NCBI GenBank assembly: GCA_910578035.1
Contig: CAJTOB010000040.1
Location: 1 to 28,739 of the forward strand
From: an uncultured Muribaculaceae bacterium
Lineage (GTDB): Bacteria > Bacteroidota > Bacteroidia > Bacteroidales > Muribaculaceae
Reading direction: 5' to 3'
DNA: 28,739 nucleotides
Made by a program: the position numbers and the translations under genes. The first letter of the stretch is position 1. Each line of letters starts with the position of its first letter. Below are positions 16,736 to 25,140 of this stretch, piece by piece. The notes beneath the pieces are model-generated. The model ran no database searches. It was not told the origin of the DNA and saw only the letters and a list, made by a program, of their open reading frames with translations.

Positions 16736-18928
16736 ATGAAACGAATCAAATATATAGTATTGGCCCTGGCTGCAATCTTAGCACAAGAGGCTTTCGGCGC
16801 TTCCCAGCGGTCGCAGCATGTGAGTGCACTCGCTCCTTACAGCGTTCCTGAAAACAAGGCTCCACGGCCCGACATCGCCTTCATGCCCGACGGAACTTCT
16901 TATGCCGAACGTTCAGCAGACAACAAGAAGATTGTAATCAAGGACATTGCCACCGGCAAGGAGACCGATGTACTCTTCGACCTCGACCGCACCCGCGAGA
17001 CTACTCTTCCGGCTTTCGAAGGCTTCATCGTCAGCCCCGATGCCTCGAAAGTGTTGGTGTGGAACGGCAGTGAATCAATATACCGCCGCTCGTTTACGGC
17101 CCAGTACTATGTATATGAGGTGCGTTCGCGTCTGCTCAAGCCGCTGTCGAAATCCTTCAACCGTCAACGCGACCCGCTTTTCTCTCCCGACTCGAGAATG
17201 GTGGCCTATGTGGCTCCCGACAATAATATCTACATAGCCAAACTCGACTATGAGACCGAAGTCGCCGCCACGACCGACGGGGCCGTCAACGCCATTATCA
17301 ACGGCGCTGCCGACTGGACATACGAAGAAGAGTTCTCGACCACTTCTCTCATGGCCTGGGCTCCCGACAATCTCACATTCTGCTATGTGCGCTTCGACGA
17401 GAATGCTGTGCCGACATATTCGCTGCCTATATATGAAGGCACTTGCGACCGCAAGAGCCAATATGCGCTCTACCCAGGCGAACTGAGCTACAAATATCCT
17501 GTGGCAGGCCAGCCGAACTCCACTGTAAGCCTGCACAGCTACGATATCGAAACACGCAAGACCAAAACAGTAGACATTCCCGGCTCGCCATGCTATATAC
17601 CCCGCATAGCATATGGGCCGAAGCCCTCGCAGCTGATGGTTTCCACCCTTAACCGCGACCAGAACCGCTTCGAGCTGTTTTCCATAAACCCGAAATCCAC
17701 CGTCAGCCGCTCGGTCTACACCGAAGAGTCCAAGGCATGGATTGAGCCAGAGGCTTACGCGGCGCTCCACTTTGGCGAAAACTCATTTATAGTGGCAGGA
17801 AGCAGCGAAGGCTTCACACGTTTCTACGAATATAGCTATAGCGGTGCCAAAATCAAGACCATAACTCCGGCCGACTGCGATGCCACTGCGTATTATGGCG
17901 CCGACGCTCTCGGCAACCACTACTTCCAGACGGCTTCGCCCACACCTATGGACCGCACCATTCAGCGTCTCGACCGCAAGGGAATTACATCGGCAATCAG
18001 CAAGACCGCCGGCACTTCAGGCGCGACTTTTGCCCCCGGCTGCGGCTTTATGCTCATGTCGTTCAGCGACACAGAGACTCCGCCGGTCTATACATTCAAC
18101 AAAGCTGACGGCAAACAGCTCTCCGTCCTCATGGACAACAAGGAATACGCCGCCCGCACAACACCTCTGCTCGGCAAGAAGGAATTCTTCAAATTCAACT
18201 CCGGCGGCAACGAGCTCAACGGGTACATGGTAAAGCCCCGCGATTTCTCGGCCTCGAAGCGCTATCCTGTCATCATGAGCCAGTACAGCGGCCCGGGTTC
18301 GCAAAGCGTGCTCAACACCTGGAGCCTCGACTGGGAAGCATACTTTGCCTCTCAGGGCTATATAGTGATATGCGTCGACGGACGCGGCACCGGCGGACGC
18401 GGCACGGCCTTCCGCACGGCCGTATATAAAGACCTCGGCAATCTTGAGACTGTAGACCAGGTAGCAGCCGCACGCTATGCTGCGTCTCTGCCTTATGTCG
18501 ATCCCGCCCGCATTGGCATCTATGGCTGGAGTTTTGGCGGCTATGAGGCCCTTATGTGCGCTTCGGCCGACGATTGCCCCTATGCCGCCGCTGTCGCAAT
18601 CGCCCCGGTGACCGACTGGCGCTACTACGACACCGTCTACACCGAACGATACATGCTCACCCCGCAGCAGAACGAGCGCGGCTACAACGACTCTTCGGCG
18701 CTCCTGCGCGCCCTGCACCTCGACTGCCCGCTGCTGATCATGTATGGCACGGCCGACGACAACGTGCACCCAGCCAACGCCCTCCAATATGTATCGACCC
18801 TCCAGAGCCTCGGCATGCTATGCGATATGTTCGTGTTCCCTAACATGAACCATTCCATCAACGGCTGCAACGCCCGCGCGGTGGTATATGCCAAGATGCT
18901 CCAGTTCTTTGACTCCAAACTAAAGTAA
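16736..18928 (+). CDS. Exported dipeptidyl peptidase IV family (S9B) serine peptidase
   Basis: The ATG at 16736 (MKRIKYIVLALAAILAQEAFGA) starts a standard signal peptide. A TTG at 16727 would add three residues and is less likely. The product is about 730 residues. The first part is a beta-propeller containing DWTYEEEF, matching the double-glutamate motif that binds the substrate N-terminus in DPP IV. The C-terminal alpha/beta-hydrolase carries S599 in GWSFGGY, Asp 674/675 in GTADDNVHP and H706 in NMNHSI. These enzymes release Xaa-Pro or Xaa-Ala dipeptides in the periplasm or at the surface; Bacteroidetes use them for peptide nutrition. The stop overlaps the next start by 1 nt (TAATG), so it leads a tightly packed four-gene run. 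Confidence 0.93.
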   Translation: MKRIKYIVLALAAILAQEAFGASQRSQHVSALAPYSVPENKAPRPDIAFMPDGTSYAERSADNKKIVIKDIATGKETDVLFDLDRTRETTLPAFEGFIVSPDASKVLVWNGSESIYRRSFTAQYYVYEVRSRLLKPLSKSFNRQRDPLFSPDSRMVAYVAPDNNIYIAKLDYETEVAATTDGAVNAIINGAADWTYEEEFSTTSLMAWAPDNLTFCYVRFDENAVPTYSLPIYEGTCDRKSQYALYPGELSYKYPVAGQPNSTVSLHSYDIETRKTKTVDIPGSPCYIPRIAYGPKPSQLMVSTLNRDQNRFELFSINPKSTVSRSVYTEESKAWIEPEAYAALHFGENSFIVAGSSEGFTRFYEYSYSGAKIKTITPADCDATAYYGADALGNHYFQTASPTPMDRTIQRLDRKGITSAISKTAGTSGATFAPGCGFMLMSFSDTETPPVYTFNKADGKQLSVLMDNKEYAARTTPLLGKKEFFKFNSGGNELNGYMVKPRDFSASKRYPVIMSQYSGPGSQSVLNTWSLDWEAYFASQGYIVICVDGRGTGGRGTAFRTAVYKDLGNLETVDQVAAARYAASLPYVDPARIGIYGWSFGGYEALMCASADDCPYAAAVAIAPVTDWRYYDTVYTERYMLTPQQNERGYNDSSALLRALHLDCPLLIMYGTADDNVHPANALQYVSTLQSLGMLCDMFVFPNMNHSINGCNARAVVYAKMLQFFDSKLK

Positions 18929-20241
18929 TGGACAGGCAAAACCATCCCCGCAACATCACCAGGAGCATGTGGTGCAACTGGGCCATAGCATACGGAGCCA
19001 TCACGCTTCCGCTGGTGCTGTCGCTCTTCATGTCGCTGACATGGCTGCCTTTTGCCGTTCTTTTCGAAGTATATGCCCTGGCGACACTGCTCAAATCGGA
19101 CAAACTAAGTTCCCTCAGTCGATGCTCGGTACTTCCGCGTATTGCTATGCGCATATTGCTTGTTTCGGCGCTCATCATGATTATAATCAATATCATGTGC
19201 ACCGACTGGCTTATTCCGACAGTATGGCGTCTGAAGGTCTATAACAATGAAATACCATTCATCGTCTGCCTTATCGTATCGCCGGTAACAGTATTTTTCT
19301 GCGCCATGTCGCTATGGGCCGGCCTCGGCGCAGCTCCCTGCCGCGAATGCCAGCGACGTCACGGATTTTATGCCGGCGACAGCATGGCCGCGACCTTATA
19401 CTACCGCGAGGCGCGCTATCAGACATCTGTCCTCCTTTGTCTCTCTACAGTCATGGGAGCGGTAGAATACTGGTATTACTTCGCCAGATACATCAACGCC
19501 AACTTCAACGACCCTGACCGCTTTTTCTTCATCTACATGCCGATGGTACTATACGGCCTGTCGCTTGCAATACTCCACGGCCGGTACGAGTCAATGTCCT
19601 TGCTCTGTCAGGCTCTGGTCAATGCCAGCGGAGGGGCTCATTCGGGTACTATTGTGAGATACCTCGTGTTCAACAACGACAATCTACTCCTCCATCAGAG
19701 CGCCGACGGCATATGGGATACGCCGGCAGAAGGCCGTGTTGAGCGAAAGATGTCTATGGGCGACCTCGAGGCGCGCCTTCTCTTCAGCGAACTGAGCGGA
19801 ATCAATGACTTCGCAATGCGCTACTGCTTTACCAACCGCGCCTTTGCCTCTGAAGCCAACATGATACACTATGCTGTCTTTGTAGAGAATACCGACGGCA
19901 TCACCATCGACGACAAAAAGCAGTGGTTCAACCCCTATATGCTCGACAGCGGCCTTGCGGCAAATGCACTGAGCCCTATTCTCGCCAACGAACTCTACCG
20001 AATCCATACCATTACCATGGCATGGAAGACATACGACCGCGAAGGACGCCGTCTGTATCCTATCAAACACTACCGCCCCACTTTCCGTCTGGGCGACCTC
20101 AAGAACTGGGCGGTAGACTACGACGACGACTCATGGCTCGATGTAGCTCATCAGAATGAGGACCGCCGCTTTTATCGTGTTCGCCAGATATGGGAACGCA
20201 TCACAAGCCTTCTAAAACCCAAAAGCCGCAGACTCGAATGA
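18928..20241 (+). CDS. Membrane protein of unknown function with a degenerate Nudix-like C-terminal domain
   Basis: I do not recognise this 437-residue protein by name. About five or six hydrophobic segments lie in the first half (roughly 17-36, 38-55, 73-91, 109-133, 165-187, 199-217). Between the fourth and fifth is a CxxC loop, CRECQRRHGFYAGD (138-151), then YYREARYQ. Residues about 240-360 look like a soluble domain: RYLVFNNDNLLLHQSADGIW, DTPAEGRVE, then a helix and IHYAVFVE. This resembles the strand-Gly-rich-turn-helix order of Nudix hydrolases, but the catalytic REUxEE motif is absent, so any such domain would be non-catalytic. The C-terminus is basic (LLKPKSRRLE). It overlaps the peptidase gene by 1 nt and miaA by 4 nt. 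Confidence 0.8.
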   Translation: MDRQNHPRNITRSMWCNWAIAYGAITLPLVLSLFMSLTWLPFAVLFEVYALATLLKSDKLSSLSRCSVLPRIAMRILLVSALIMIIINIMCTDWLIPTVWRLKVYNNEIPFIVCLIVSPVTVFFCAMSLWAGLGAAPCRECQRRHGFYAGDSMAATLYYREARYQTSVLLCLSTVMGAVEYWYYFARYINANFNDPDRFFFIYMPMVLYGLSLAILHGRYESMSLLCQALVNASGGAHSGTIVRYLVFNNDNLLLHQSADGIWDTPAEGRVERKMSMGDLEARLLFSELSGINDFAMRYCFTNRAFASEANMIHYAVFVENTDGITIDDKKQWFNPYMLDSGLAANALSPILANELYRIHTITMAWKTYDREGRRLYPIKHYRPTFRLGDLKNWAVDYDDDSWLDVAHQNEDRRFYRVRQIWERITSLLKPKSRRLE

Positions 20242-21149
20242 AAAAGGTGCTTGCAGTAGTCGGCCCAACTGCCTGCGGAAAAACACGCCGAGGCGTTGCC
20301 CTTGCCCGCGCCCTCGGAGGCGAAATTGTGAGCGCCGATTCGCGCCAGGTCTACTGCCGCATGGACGTCGGCACCGGCAAAGACCTTGCCGACTACGGCG
20401 ATGATGTGGCCTATCATCTGATAGACATTGCAGAGCCCGGCTCGAAATACAATCTCTTCGAATTCCTGCGCGACTGTCGCCGGGCAGTAGACGACATCGA
20501 TGCACGCGGCCGTCTGCCAATCATCGTCGGAGGCACGGGCATGTATGTCGAATCGTTTCTTAAAGGAATAAAACTGCCCGAAGTACCCGCCAACGAAGAA
20601 CTCCGGGCCGAGCTATCGGGCAAAAGCATAGAAGAACTCACAGCCATGCTCGCAGCCATGAAACGGCTGCACAACAGCACCGACGTCGACACCTGCGCCC
20701 GCGCCATACGCGCCATCGAGATAGAGCGGTATTATCTTGAGCACCCCGAACTCGCAGCAGACACACGCGGCGCCGAGCCAGTTCCGGCAGTGATTGTAGG
20801 CATCGACATTGACCGCGAAACCCGCCGCACGCTCATCAGCGAGCGCCTGCGCCGCCGCCTCGACCGCGAAGACATGCTTGCCGAGGTCGAAGGACTCATC
20901 GCATCGGGCGTAGACCCCGAAGCGCTCATATACTACGGACTCGAATACAAATTCCTCACTCTCCATGTGCTCGGCCGGCTCTCACGTGCCGATATGGAGC
21001 GCGAACTTGAGATTGCCATACATCAGTTTGCCAAGCGCCAGATGACATGGTTCCGGGGCATGGAGCGGCGCGGCTTTCCTATACACTGGATGCCGTTCGA
21101 CATGCCCGACGCCGAATTTGTCGACGCCGTAAAGGCCCTCATGACATGA
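20238..21149 (+). CDS. miaA: tRNA dimethylallyltransferase (MiaA)
   Basis: The ATG at 20238 overlaps the previous stop by 4 nt (ATGA) and gives MKKVLAVVGPTACGKT. An upstream in-frame start at 20190 lies inside the neighbouring gene. The product is 303 residues. It shows P-loop GPTACGKT (9-16), SADSRQVY, MDVGTGKD, VGGTGMYVESFLKG, the TDVDTCARAIRAIEIE helix and the C-terminal FAKRQMTWFRGM. It transfers a dimethylallyl group to N6 of A37 in tRNAs reading codons that start with U. The GLEYKF segment takes the place of the GYRQ-like segment of the E. coli type, and DVGTGKDL plus VAYHLIDI are features I associate with Bacteroidetes MiaA. It sits inside an operon with secreted and membrane proteins, an unusual setting. 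Confidence 0.95.
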   Translation: MKKVLAVVGPTACGKTRRGVALARALGGEIVSADSRQVYCRMDVGTGKDLADYGDDVAYHLIDIAEPGSKYNLFEFLRDCRRAVDDIDARGRLPIIVGGTGMYVESFLKGIKLPEVPANEELRAELSGKSIEELTAMLAAMKRLHNSTDVDTCARAIRAIEIERYYLEHPELAADTRGAEPVPAVIVGIDIDRETRRTLISERLRRRLDREDMLAEVEGLIASGVDPEALIYYGLEYKFLTLHVLGRLSRADMERELEIAIHQFAKRQMTWFRGMERRGFPIHWMPFDMPDAEFVDAVKALMT

Positions 21150-22075
21150 AGAATCTATTGACAGCCCTTCTGCTTGCGCTATGTCTTACCGCCATGGCCT
21201 CCGACAGAGCTGCAATTCCCGTGGGCAACGCCACTGAATTCTCATATCATGCCCGATATCTGCTTAGTGGTTCCGGACGCCACATCATGCGGCTTGAATG
21301 GCCTCACGACACCGACTCATCGCAGTACAAGGCATCTGTCGAAATTTTGGCATCGTCGACCGACGACCCTCTGTTTCCAGCCAAGACTCGATATGTAATA
21401 CAACGCATATCCGGCGACAGTTCGTCGGTCTATGCCAAAGGAGACTTCGAATGCCGCATCGGACGCGAACCGTCATTCTCAATCGTGCTCAGGCGCACTC
21501 CCTCAGGCGCAGCTCTCAGCCTTGGCGCCGACAAAGCCGTTGAGACCATCGCTGTGCCATTCAGCGGCGACAGCCTGATTGCAGAAGCCGGCGAAGGAGC
21601 TGCAATGCAACGTCATTCACTGATTATCAGAAGCATTCAGAAACACTCCAGAGCACCATTTGATAGTCTGGACAGTCTGCTGGGCTATATCGCGGCCTCA
21701 AACGACCCTATGGAAAGCGTCTGGGAATACCTCGACCGCGACATAAATCCGTCGGAAGCGCGACTTGGCGGAAAATATATATTCGCCACAGTCCATACCC
21801 CGGACGGCTACGACATTGTCTATATCGATGGTGCCGAAAAGACCTCCGGCGACTGGAAGAGCCTCGATATAAAGGGCAAACTCACGAATACAGCTTTCGA
21901 CGGCCACTACGACCTCACATGGCTCGCCGCGCCCCGCCATGAGGCCGATACTGAGGCCAGCGCCACAATCGGCATAGGCGGCGAAGTGCTCGAGTTCAAC
22001 TTCCCGACCCTCCGCTCGCGACTTCGCTTCCGTCGGGCTTCCGACCGCACTATGCAGTCGGTACAGAGCCGCTAA
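21146..22075 (+). CDS. Exported protein of unknown function
   Basis: The ATG at 21146 overlaps the miaA stop by 4 nt and gives a clean signal peptide (MKNLLTALLLALCLTAMA, cut near residue 18); longer starts would lie inside miaA and lack one. The product is 309 residues. The mature protein is beta-rich (FSYHARYLLSGSGRHIMRLEW, DFECRIGREPSFSIVLRR, GKYIFATVHTPDGYDIVYID, FDGHYDLTWLAAP) with a helical segment in the middle (SLDSLLGYIAASNDPMESVWEYL). No cysteine pairs or catalytic motif are seen. It may be a Bacteroidetes-specific periplasmic protein. It overlaps the 3' end of the convergent PepSY-like gene by 26 nt and ends the peptidase-miaA run. Confidence 0.85.
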   Translation: MKNLLTALLLALCLTAMASDRAAIPVGNATEFSYHARYLLSGSGRHIMRLEWPHDTDSSQYKASVEILASSTDDPLFPAKTRYVIQRISGDSSSVYAKGDFECRIGREPSFSIVLRRTPSGAALSLGADKAVETIAVPFSGDSLIAEAGEGAAMQRHSLIIRSIQKHSRAPFDSLDSLLGYIAASNDPMESVWEYLDRDINPSEARLGGKYIFATVHTPDGYDIVYIDGAEKTSGDWKSLDIKGKLTNTAFDGHYDLTWLAAPRHEADTEASATIGIGGEVLEFNFPTLRSRLRFRRASDRTMQSVQSR

Positions 22076-22535
22076 TTTCCCCCGTTTTTATATCATACAC
22101 AAGGTCGGCGTTCAGTAGCGAAAGTGTATAGCGGCGGCTGTCGCGTTCCATGCTGAAAACAGAGTCGAGCTGTTGGGAGTCCTGTAGATAAGCATACAAT
22201 TTAGGAGGCAACTGGTCGAAAAGCAACACCTGCGGCAGCGGCATACCATAGCCGTCTACAATCTCCCAGGCATAATCACTGTCGAAAGTAATACCCGGGC
22301 CATCGTCTACACGCACATGATATGTATTTCCGTTATGAGAATACGAGCCGACACCCTCTCCCGGGAAGTACTTCGACACAAAATCTGCTATTTCCTGAGG
22401 CATCTCGTTCCACTCATCGTCACTGTGGCACGACACCGCCACGAACATAAGCGCAACAGACATAGCCAAAGACAATAGTAACTGTAACATAGGCCTTATA
22501 TCGGCCACAAGAGTTTGAATATTATTCCGGCGCAT
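22050..22535 (-). CDS. PepSY-like lipoprotein
   Basis: Starting at the ATG at 22535, this is 161 residues with a lipoprotein signal ending VAVSC (C36). A second ATG at 22490 would leave a 21-residue signal lacking positive charges, so the longer form, with RR near its start, is slightly favoured. The mature part has MPQEIADFVSKYFPG, the YHVRVDDGPGITFDSDYAWEIV strand pair, LPPKLYAYLQD and RYTLSLLNADLVYDIKTGEI. Such a repeated 'LP..v..yl....F/Y... V.L......fD..G' pattern is that of the PepSY-like (DUF2874) lipoproteins common in Bacteroidetes, whose role is not established. It is divergent from the TonB-dependent receptor gene, so the two may share a regulatory region. Confidence 0.72.
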   Translation of the reverse strand: MRRNNIQTLVADIRPMLQLLLSLAMSVALMFVAVSCHSDDEWNEMPQEIADFVSKYFPGEGVGSYSHNGNTYHVRVDDGPGITFDSDYAWEIVDGYGMPLPQVLLFDQLPPKLYAYLQDSQQLDSVFSMERDSRRYTLSLLNADLVYDIKTGEISGSVPTA

Positions 22536-22607
22536 ATTTTTTCACTTTTAGAGCATTCGTTATGATTTAATAACATTTGTAACATCTAGATTGTTGGCGA
22601 GTTGCAG

Positions 22608-22615
22608 TAATTTTG
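22608..22615 (+). promoter_or_regulatory. TonB-dependent receptor gene -7 box
   Basis: TAATTTTG matches TAnnTTTG and ends 10 nt before the ATG at 22626, so a very short leader is predicted. TTG triplets exist upstream, but none at the ideal 20-nt spacing. Confidence 0.55.
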
Positions 22616-22625
22616 TAAATCCAAA

Positions 22626-24638
22626 ATGCATATGGCCAATCAAGTTAGACTAAAATCATTCATTACTTTTTTACTTTGCGGGGCTGCGGCATTTGCCGAA
22701 GAGCCTGATACTGCTATTGTTGAAATGCAGGAAGTGGTTGTCACAGGCAAACATTCCATGCTGAAAATGCGCGGAACAGCTGCTAATTCCGAACTTATCA
22801 CGGCCTCTGACCTCAAACGGGCTGCATGTTGCAGCCTCGGCGAGAGCTTTACCACAAATCCGTCGGTCGACGTGAGCTATAGCGATGCCGCCACCGGTGC
22901 CCGACAAATCAAACTGCTCGGCTTGTCGGGAGCATATGTGCAGATGCTCTCCGAAAACATACCGGCATTGCGAGGAGCCGCTGCCCCGTTCGGCCTGGGC
23001 TATATCGCAGGTCCGTGGATTCAGTCGATACAGGTATCGAAAGGCGCAAGTTCGGTGAAAAACGGCTTCGAATCCATCACGGGGCAAATAAACATCGAAA
23101 TGAAGAAGCCGCAGGCCGACCCTTCGATCTCGCTCAACGCCTATGTCGACCACATGGGCAAGGTCGAAGGCAATTTCGACGGCAACATAAATCTTGGCGA
23201 CAAATGGAGCACTGCCTTGCTCCTGCACGGCGAGAATGCTTTCAAGGCTCACGACAGCAATGACGATGGCTTTGCCGACATGCCGCGCACCCGCCAGTTT
23301 GCCGCCATGAACCGATGGGCCTACCTCGGCACAAACTATGTATTTCAGGCCGCCGTGAAGTGGATTGGAGAAAACCGCCGAAGCGGCCAGATTGCACACG
23401 GCGCACACTATGAAAATCCGTATGTCATAGACATCGACACCAAGCGCGTAGAGGCATTTACCAAAAACGCGTATATATTCGACCGCGAAAACGACGGCAA
23501 TGTCGCCCTCATCGCCTCGGCCAACTTTCACAACATGAAAGCCGGCTACGGCGACCGCCGATACTCGGTGATACAACGCGATGCCTATCTCTCGGCCATG
23601 TTCGAGCGCAAATGGACAGGAGGCCACTCGCTGTCTGCCGGCCTGAGCCTGGTATACGACAATTACCACCAGCTACTGCCGCCGCTAAACCCTGAGGCCA
23701 ATGCGTACCGTCCGGCCGATACCCACGAGGCCACTCCCGGTGCTTACGCCCAGTACACATTCAACCTCGACGATCGCCTCATAGCCATGGCCGGAATGCG
23801 AATAGACCGAAGCTCGCTATATGGCATGATGTACACCCCGCGCGTACACGTGCGCTACAACGTGGCAAAACCGCTCACACTTCAGATTTCGGGTGGACGC
23901 GGTTACCGTTCGCCTCACCCGATGGCAGAATACCATAATCTGCTGGCCTCCTCCCGCGCCATCTATATAGCCGACAATCTGCGGCAGGAAAGCGCGTGGA
24001 ACGCCGGAGCATCGGCTAATGGCTACGTCATGCTCGGTCACCGCCGCCTCGGGCTCAGTGCCGAGTATTACTACACCCGCTTCACCGACCAGTTAAAGGT
24101 AGACCTCGACGCCGACCCGCATGCCGCATATATCAGCACCGGAGGCGGACCGTCATACTCACATACTTTCCAGGCCGAGCTTACTTTCGATATCCTCGAA
24201 GACCTCGCATTCACCGCCGCCTACCGCCTTACCGACGTTAAGACAGACTACGGCCACGGACTCGTCGAAAAGCCTCTCACCTCTCGAAACAAAGGCCTCT
24301 TCACCCTTGGCTGGACTCCGGATATGGGCATATGGCAGCTCGACATCACATGTGCGGTCAATGGAGGCGGCAGAAATCCGCTGCCTGCCCCCGTAGCTCC
24401 GCTCTGGGAGAAACGATACAAAGCATACGCCACATTGAACGCACAGCTCACACGCAACTTCCGCCACTGGAGCGTCTACATCGGTGGTGAAAACCTCACC
24501 GGCTACCGCCAGAAGCATCCCGTAATCGGCGCAGCCAATCCATGGGGGCCCGACTTCGACGCAACGATGGTCCACGCCCCTCTTCAGGGAGCCATGATTT
24601 ATGCCGGCGTCCGCTACAATTTCACCAAATACCTCTGA
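22626..24638 (+). CDS. TonB-dependent outer-membrane receptor, probably for metal/copper
   Basis: This 670-residue protein has a signal peptide (to about CGAAAFA), a TonB box MQEVVVTG just after it, a plug domain and a 22-strand barrel. Plug features are SDLKRAACCSLGESFTTNPSVDV, QIKLLGLSGAYVQMLSENIP and IQVSKGASSVKNGFESITGQINIEM; the barrel ends YAGVRYNFTKYL with a C-terminal hydrophobic residue. It lacks the carboxypeptidase-regulatory domain of SusC-type receptors and has no SusD partner, arguing against glycan import. The next gene is a small exported HMA protein, a pairing I know from Bacteroidetes receptors linked to copper or other heavy metals; the substrate is inferred from this. A second ATG at 22632 is possible but changes little. 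The CC pair in the plug is notable. Confidence 0.9.
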   Translation: MHMANQVRLKSFITFLLCGAAAFAEEPDTAIVEMQEVVVTGKHSMLKMRGTAANSELITASDLKRAACCSLGESFTTNPSVDVSYSDAATGARQIKLLGLSGAYVQMLSENIPALRGAAAPFGLGYIAGPWIQSIQVSKGASSVKNGFESITGQINIEMKKPQADPSISLNAYVDHMGKVEGNFDGNINLGDKWSTALLLHGENAFKAHDSNDDGFADMPRTRQFAAMNRWAYLGTNYVFQAAVKWIGENRRSGQIAHGAHYENPYVIDIDTKRVEAFTKNAYIFDRENDGNVALIASANFHNMKAGYGDRRYSVIQRDAYLSAMFERKWTGGHSLSAGLSLVYDNYHQLLPPLNPEANAYRPADTHEATPGAYAQYTFNLDDRLIAMAGMRIDRSSLYGMMYTPRVHVRYNVAKPLTLQISGGRGYRSPHPMAEYHNLLASSRAIYIADNLRQESAWNAGASANGYVMLGHRRLGLSAEYYYTRFTDQLKVDLDADPHAAYISTGGGPSYSHTFQAELTFDILEDLAFTAAYRLTDVKTDYGHGLVEKPLTSRNKGLFTLGWTPDMGIWQLDITCAVNGGGRNPLPAPVAPLWEKRYKAYATLNAQLTRNFRHWSVYIGGENLTGYRQKHPVIGAANPWGPDFDATMVHAPLQGAMIYAGVRYNFTKYL

Positions 24639-24640
24639 AA

Positions 24641-24700
24641 TTATGAATTATGAATTATGAATTATGAATTATGAATTATGAATTATGAATTATGAATTAA
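24641..24700. repeat. Eight-copy heptamer microsatellite (TTATGAA)n
   Basis: Eight perfect tandem copies of TTATGAA run from 24641 to 24696, followed by TTAA and further AT-rich sequence. They begin two bases after the receptor gene's stop and lie upstream of the HMA gene. Such an array is prone to copy-number change by slippage. Confidence 0.97.
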
Positions 24701-24745
24701 TAAATAATTTAGAATTAATAATAAAATAATTAACCACCTATAACC

Positions 24746-24820
24746 CAGCAACCCAATCGCCCGTCAGCCCAACCGCCCATCAGCCCAACCGCCCATCAGC
24801 CCAACCGCCCAGCCGCCCAA
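24746..24820. repeat. C-rich 16-nt tandem repeat upstream of the HMA gene
   Basis: The unit CAGCCCAACCGCCCAT occurs twice exactly (24765-24780, 24781-24796), then a 14-nt copy (24797-24810), with degenerate units on both sides. The minus strand therefore carries many GGG runs with loops of about five bases, fitting a G-quadruplex pattern. The plus-strand RNA is C-rich and G-poor, as at Rho-utilisation sites. It lies 13 nt before the HMA start. Confidence 0.9.
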
Positions 24821-24832
24821 AAACCAAGTTCA

Positions 24833-25126
24833 ATGAAAAAGATAATACTTGCCATAGCCGCTATCATAGCCCTCTCAGGCAGTGCACTCGCGAAAGAGAG
24901 TGCCGATTCAACCGTCGTATTCACAGTTCAGCCCAAGATGAGCTGCGCCAACTGCGAAAAGAAAATCAAAACAAACCTACGGTTCGAAAAAGGCATCAAG
25001 AGCATTGCCACCTCTGTGCCCGAACAGACCGTAACTGTAGTCTTCAACCCTAAGAAAACCAACGTCGAATCCATCACCAAAGGCTTCGCAAAAATAGGCT
25101 ACAAAGCCATTCCGAAAGCAAAATAA
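24833..25126 (+). CDS. Exported heavy-metal-associated (HMA) domain protein
   Basis: This 97-residue protein has a signal peptide (MKKIILAIAAIIALSGSALA, cut near residue 20). A single HMA ferredoxin-like domain follows: VFTVQPKMSCANCEKKI carries the metal-binding M-x-C-x2-C (M36, C38, C41). The end, SITKGFAKIGYKAI, matches the last helix and strand of the fold. HMA domains bind Cu(I) or similar soft metals. An exported one next to a TonB-dependent receptor suggests a periplasmic metal carrier working with that receptor. The 194-nt gap from the receptor gene is filled with tandem repeats. The GH127-type gene starts only 14 nt downstream, which suggests read-through although the functions seem unrelated. 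Confidence 0.92.
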   Translation: MKKIILAIAAIIALSGSALAKESADSTVVFTVQPKMSCANCEKKIKTNLRFEKGIKSIATSVPEQTVTVVFNPKKTNVESITKGFAKIGYKAIPKAK

Positions 25127-25140
25127 CCATTCAAAATACC

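Noticed and set aside
22671..23669. Minus-strand 332-codon ORF opposite the TonB-dependent receptor
   Set aside because: It mirrors the receptor plug and barrel coding region; composition is that of an antisense frame.
24641..24820. Possible origin iterons or CRISPR-like repeats
   Set aside because: The heptamer and 16-nt units are too short and contiguous for CRISPR, and no replication initiator gene is nearby.
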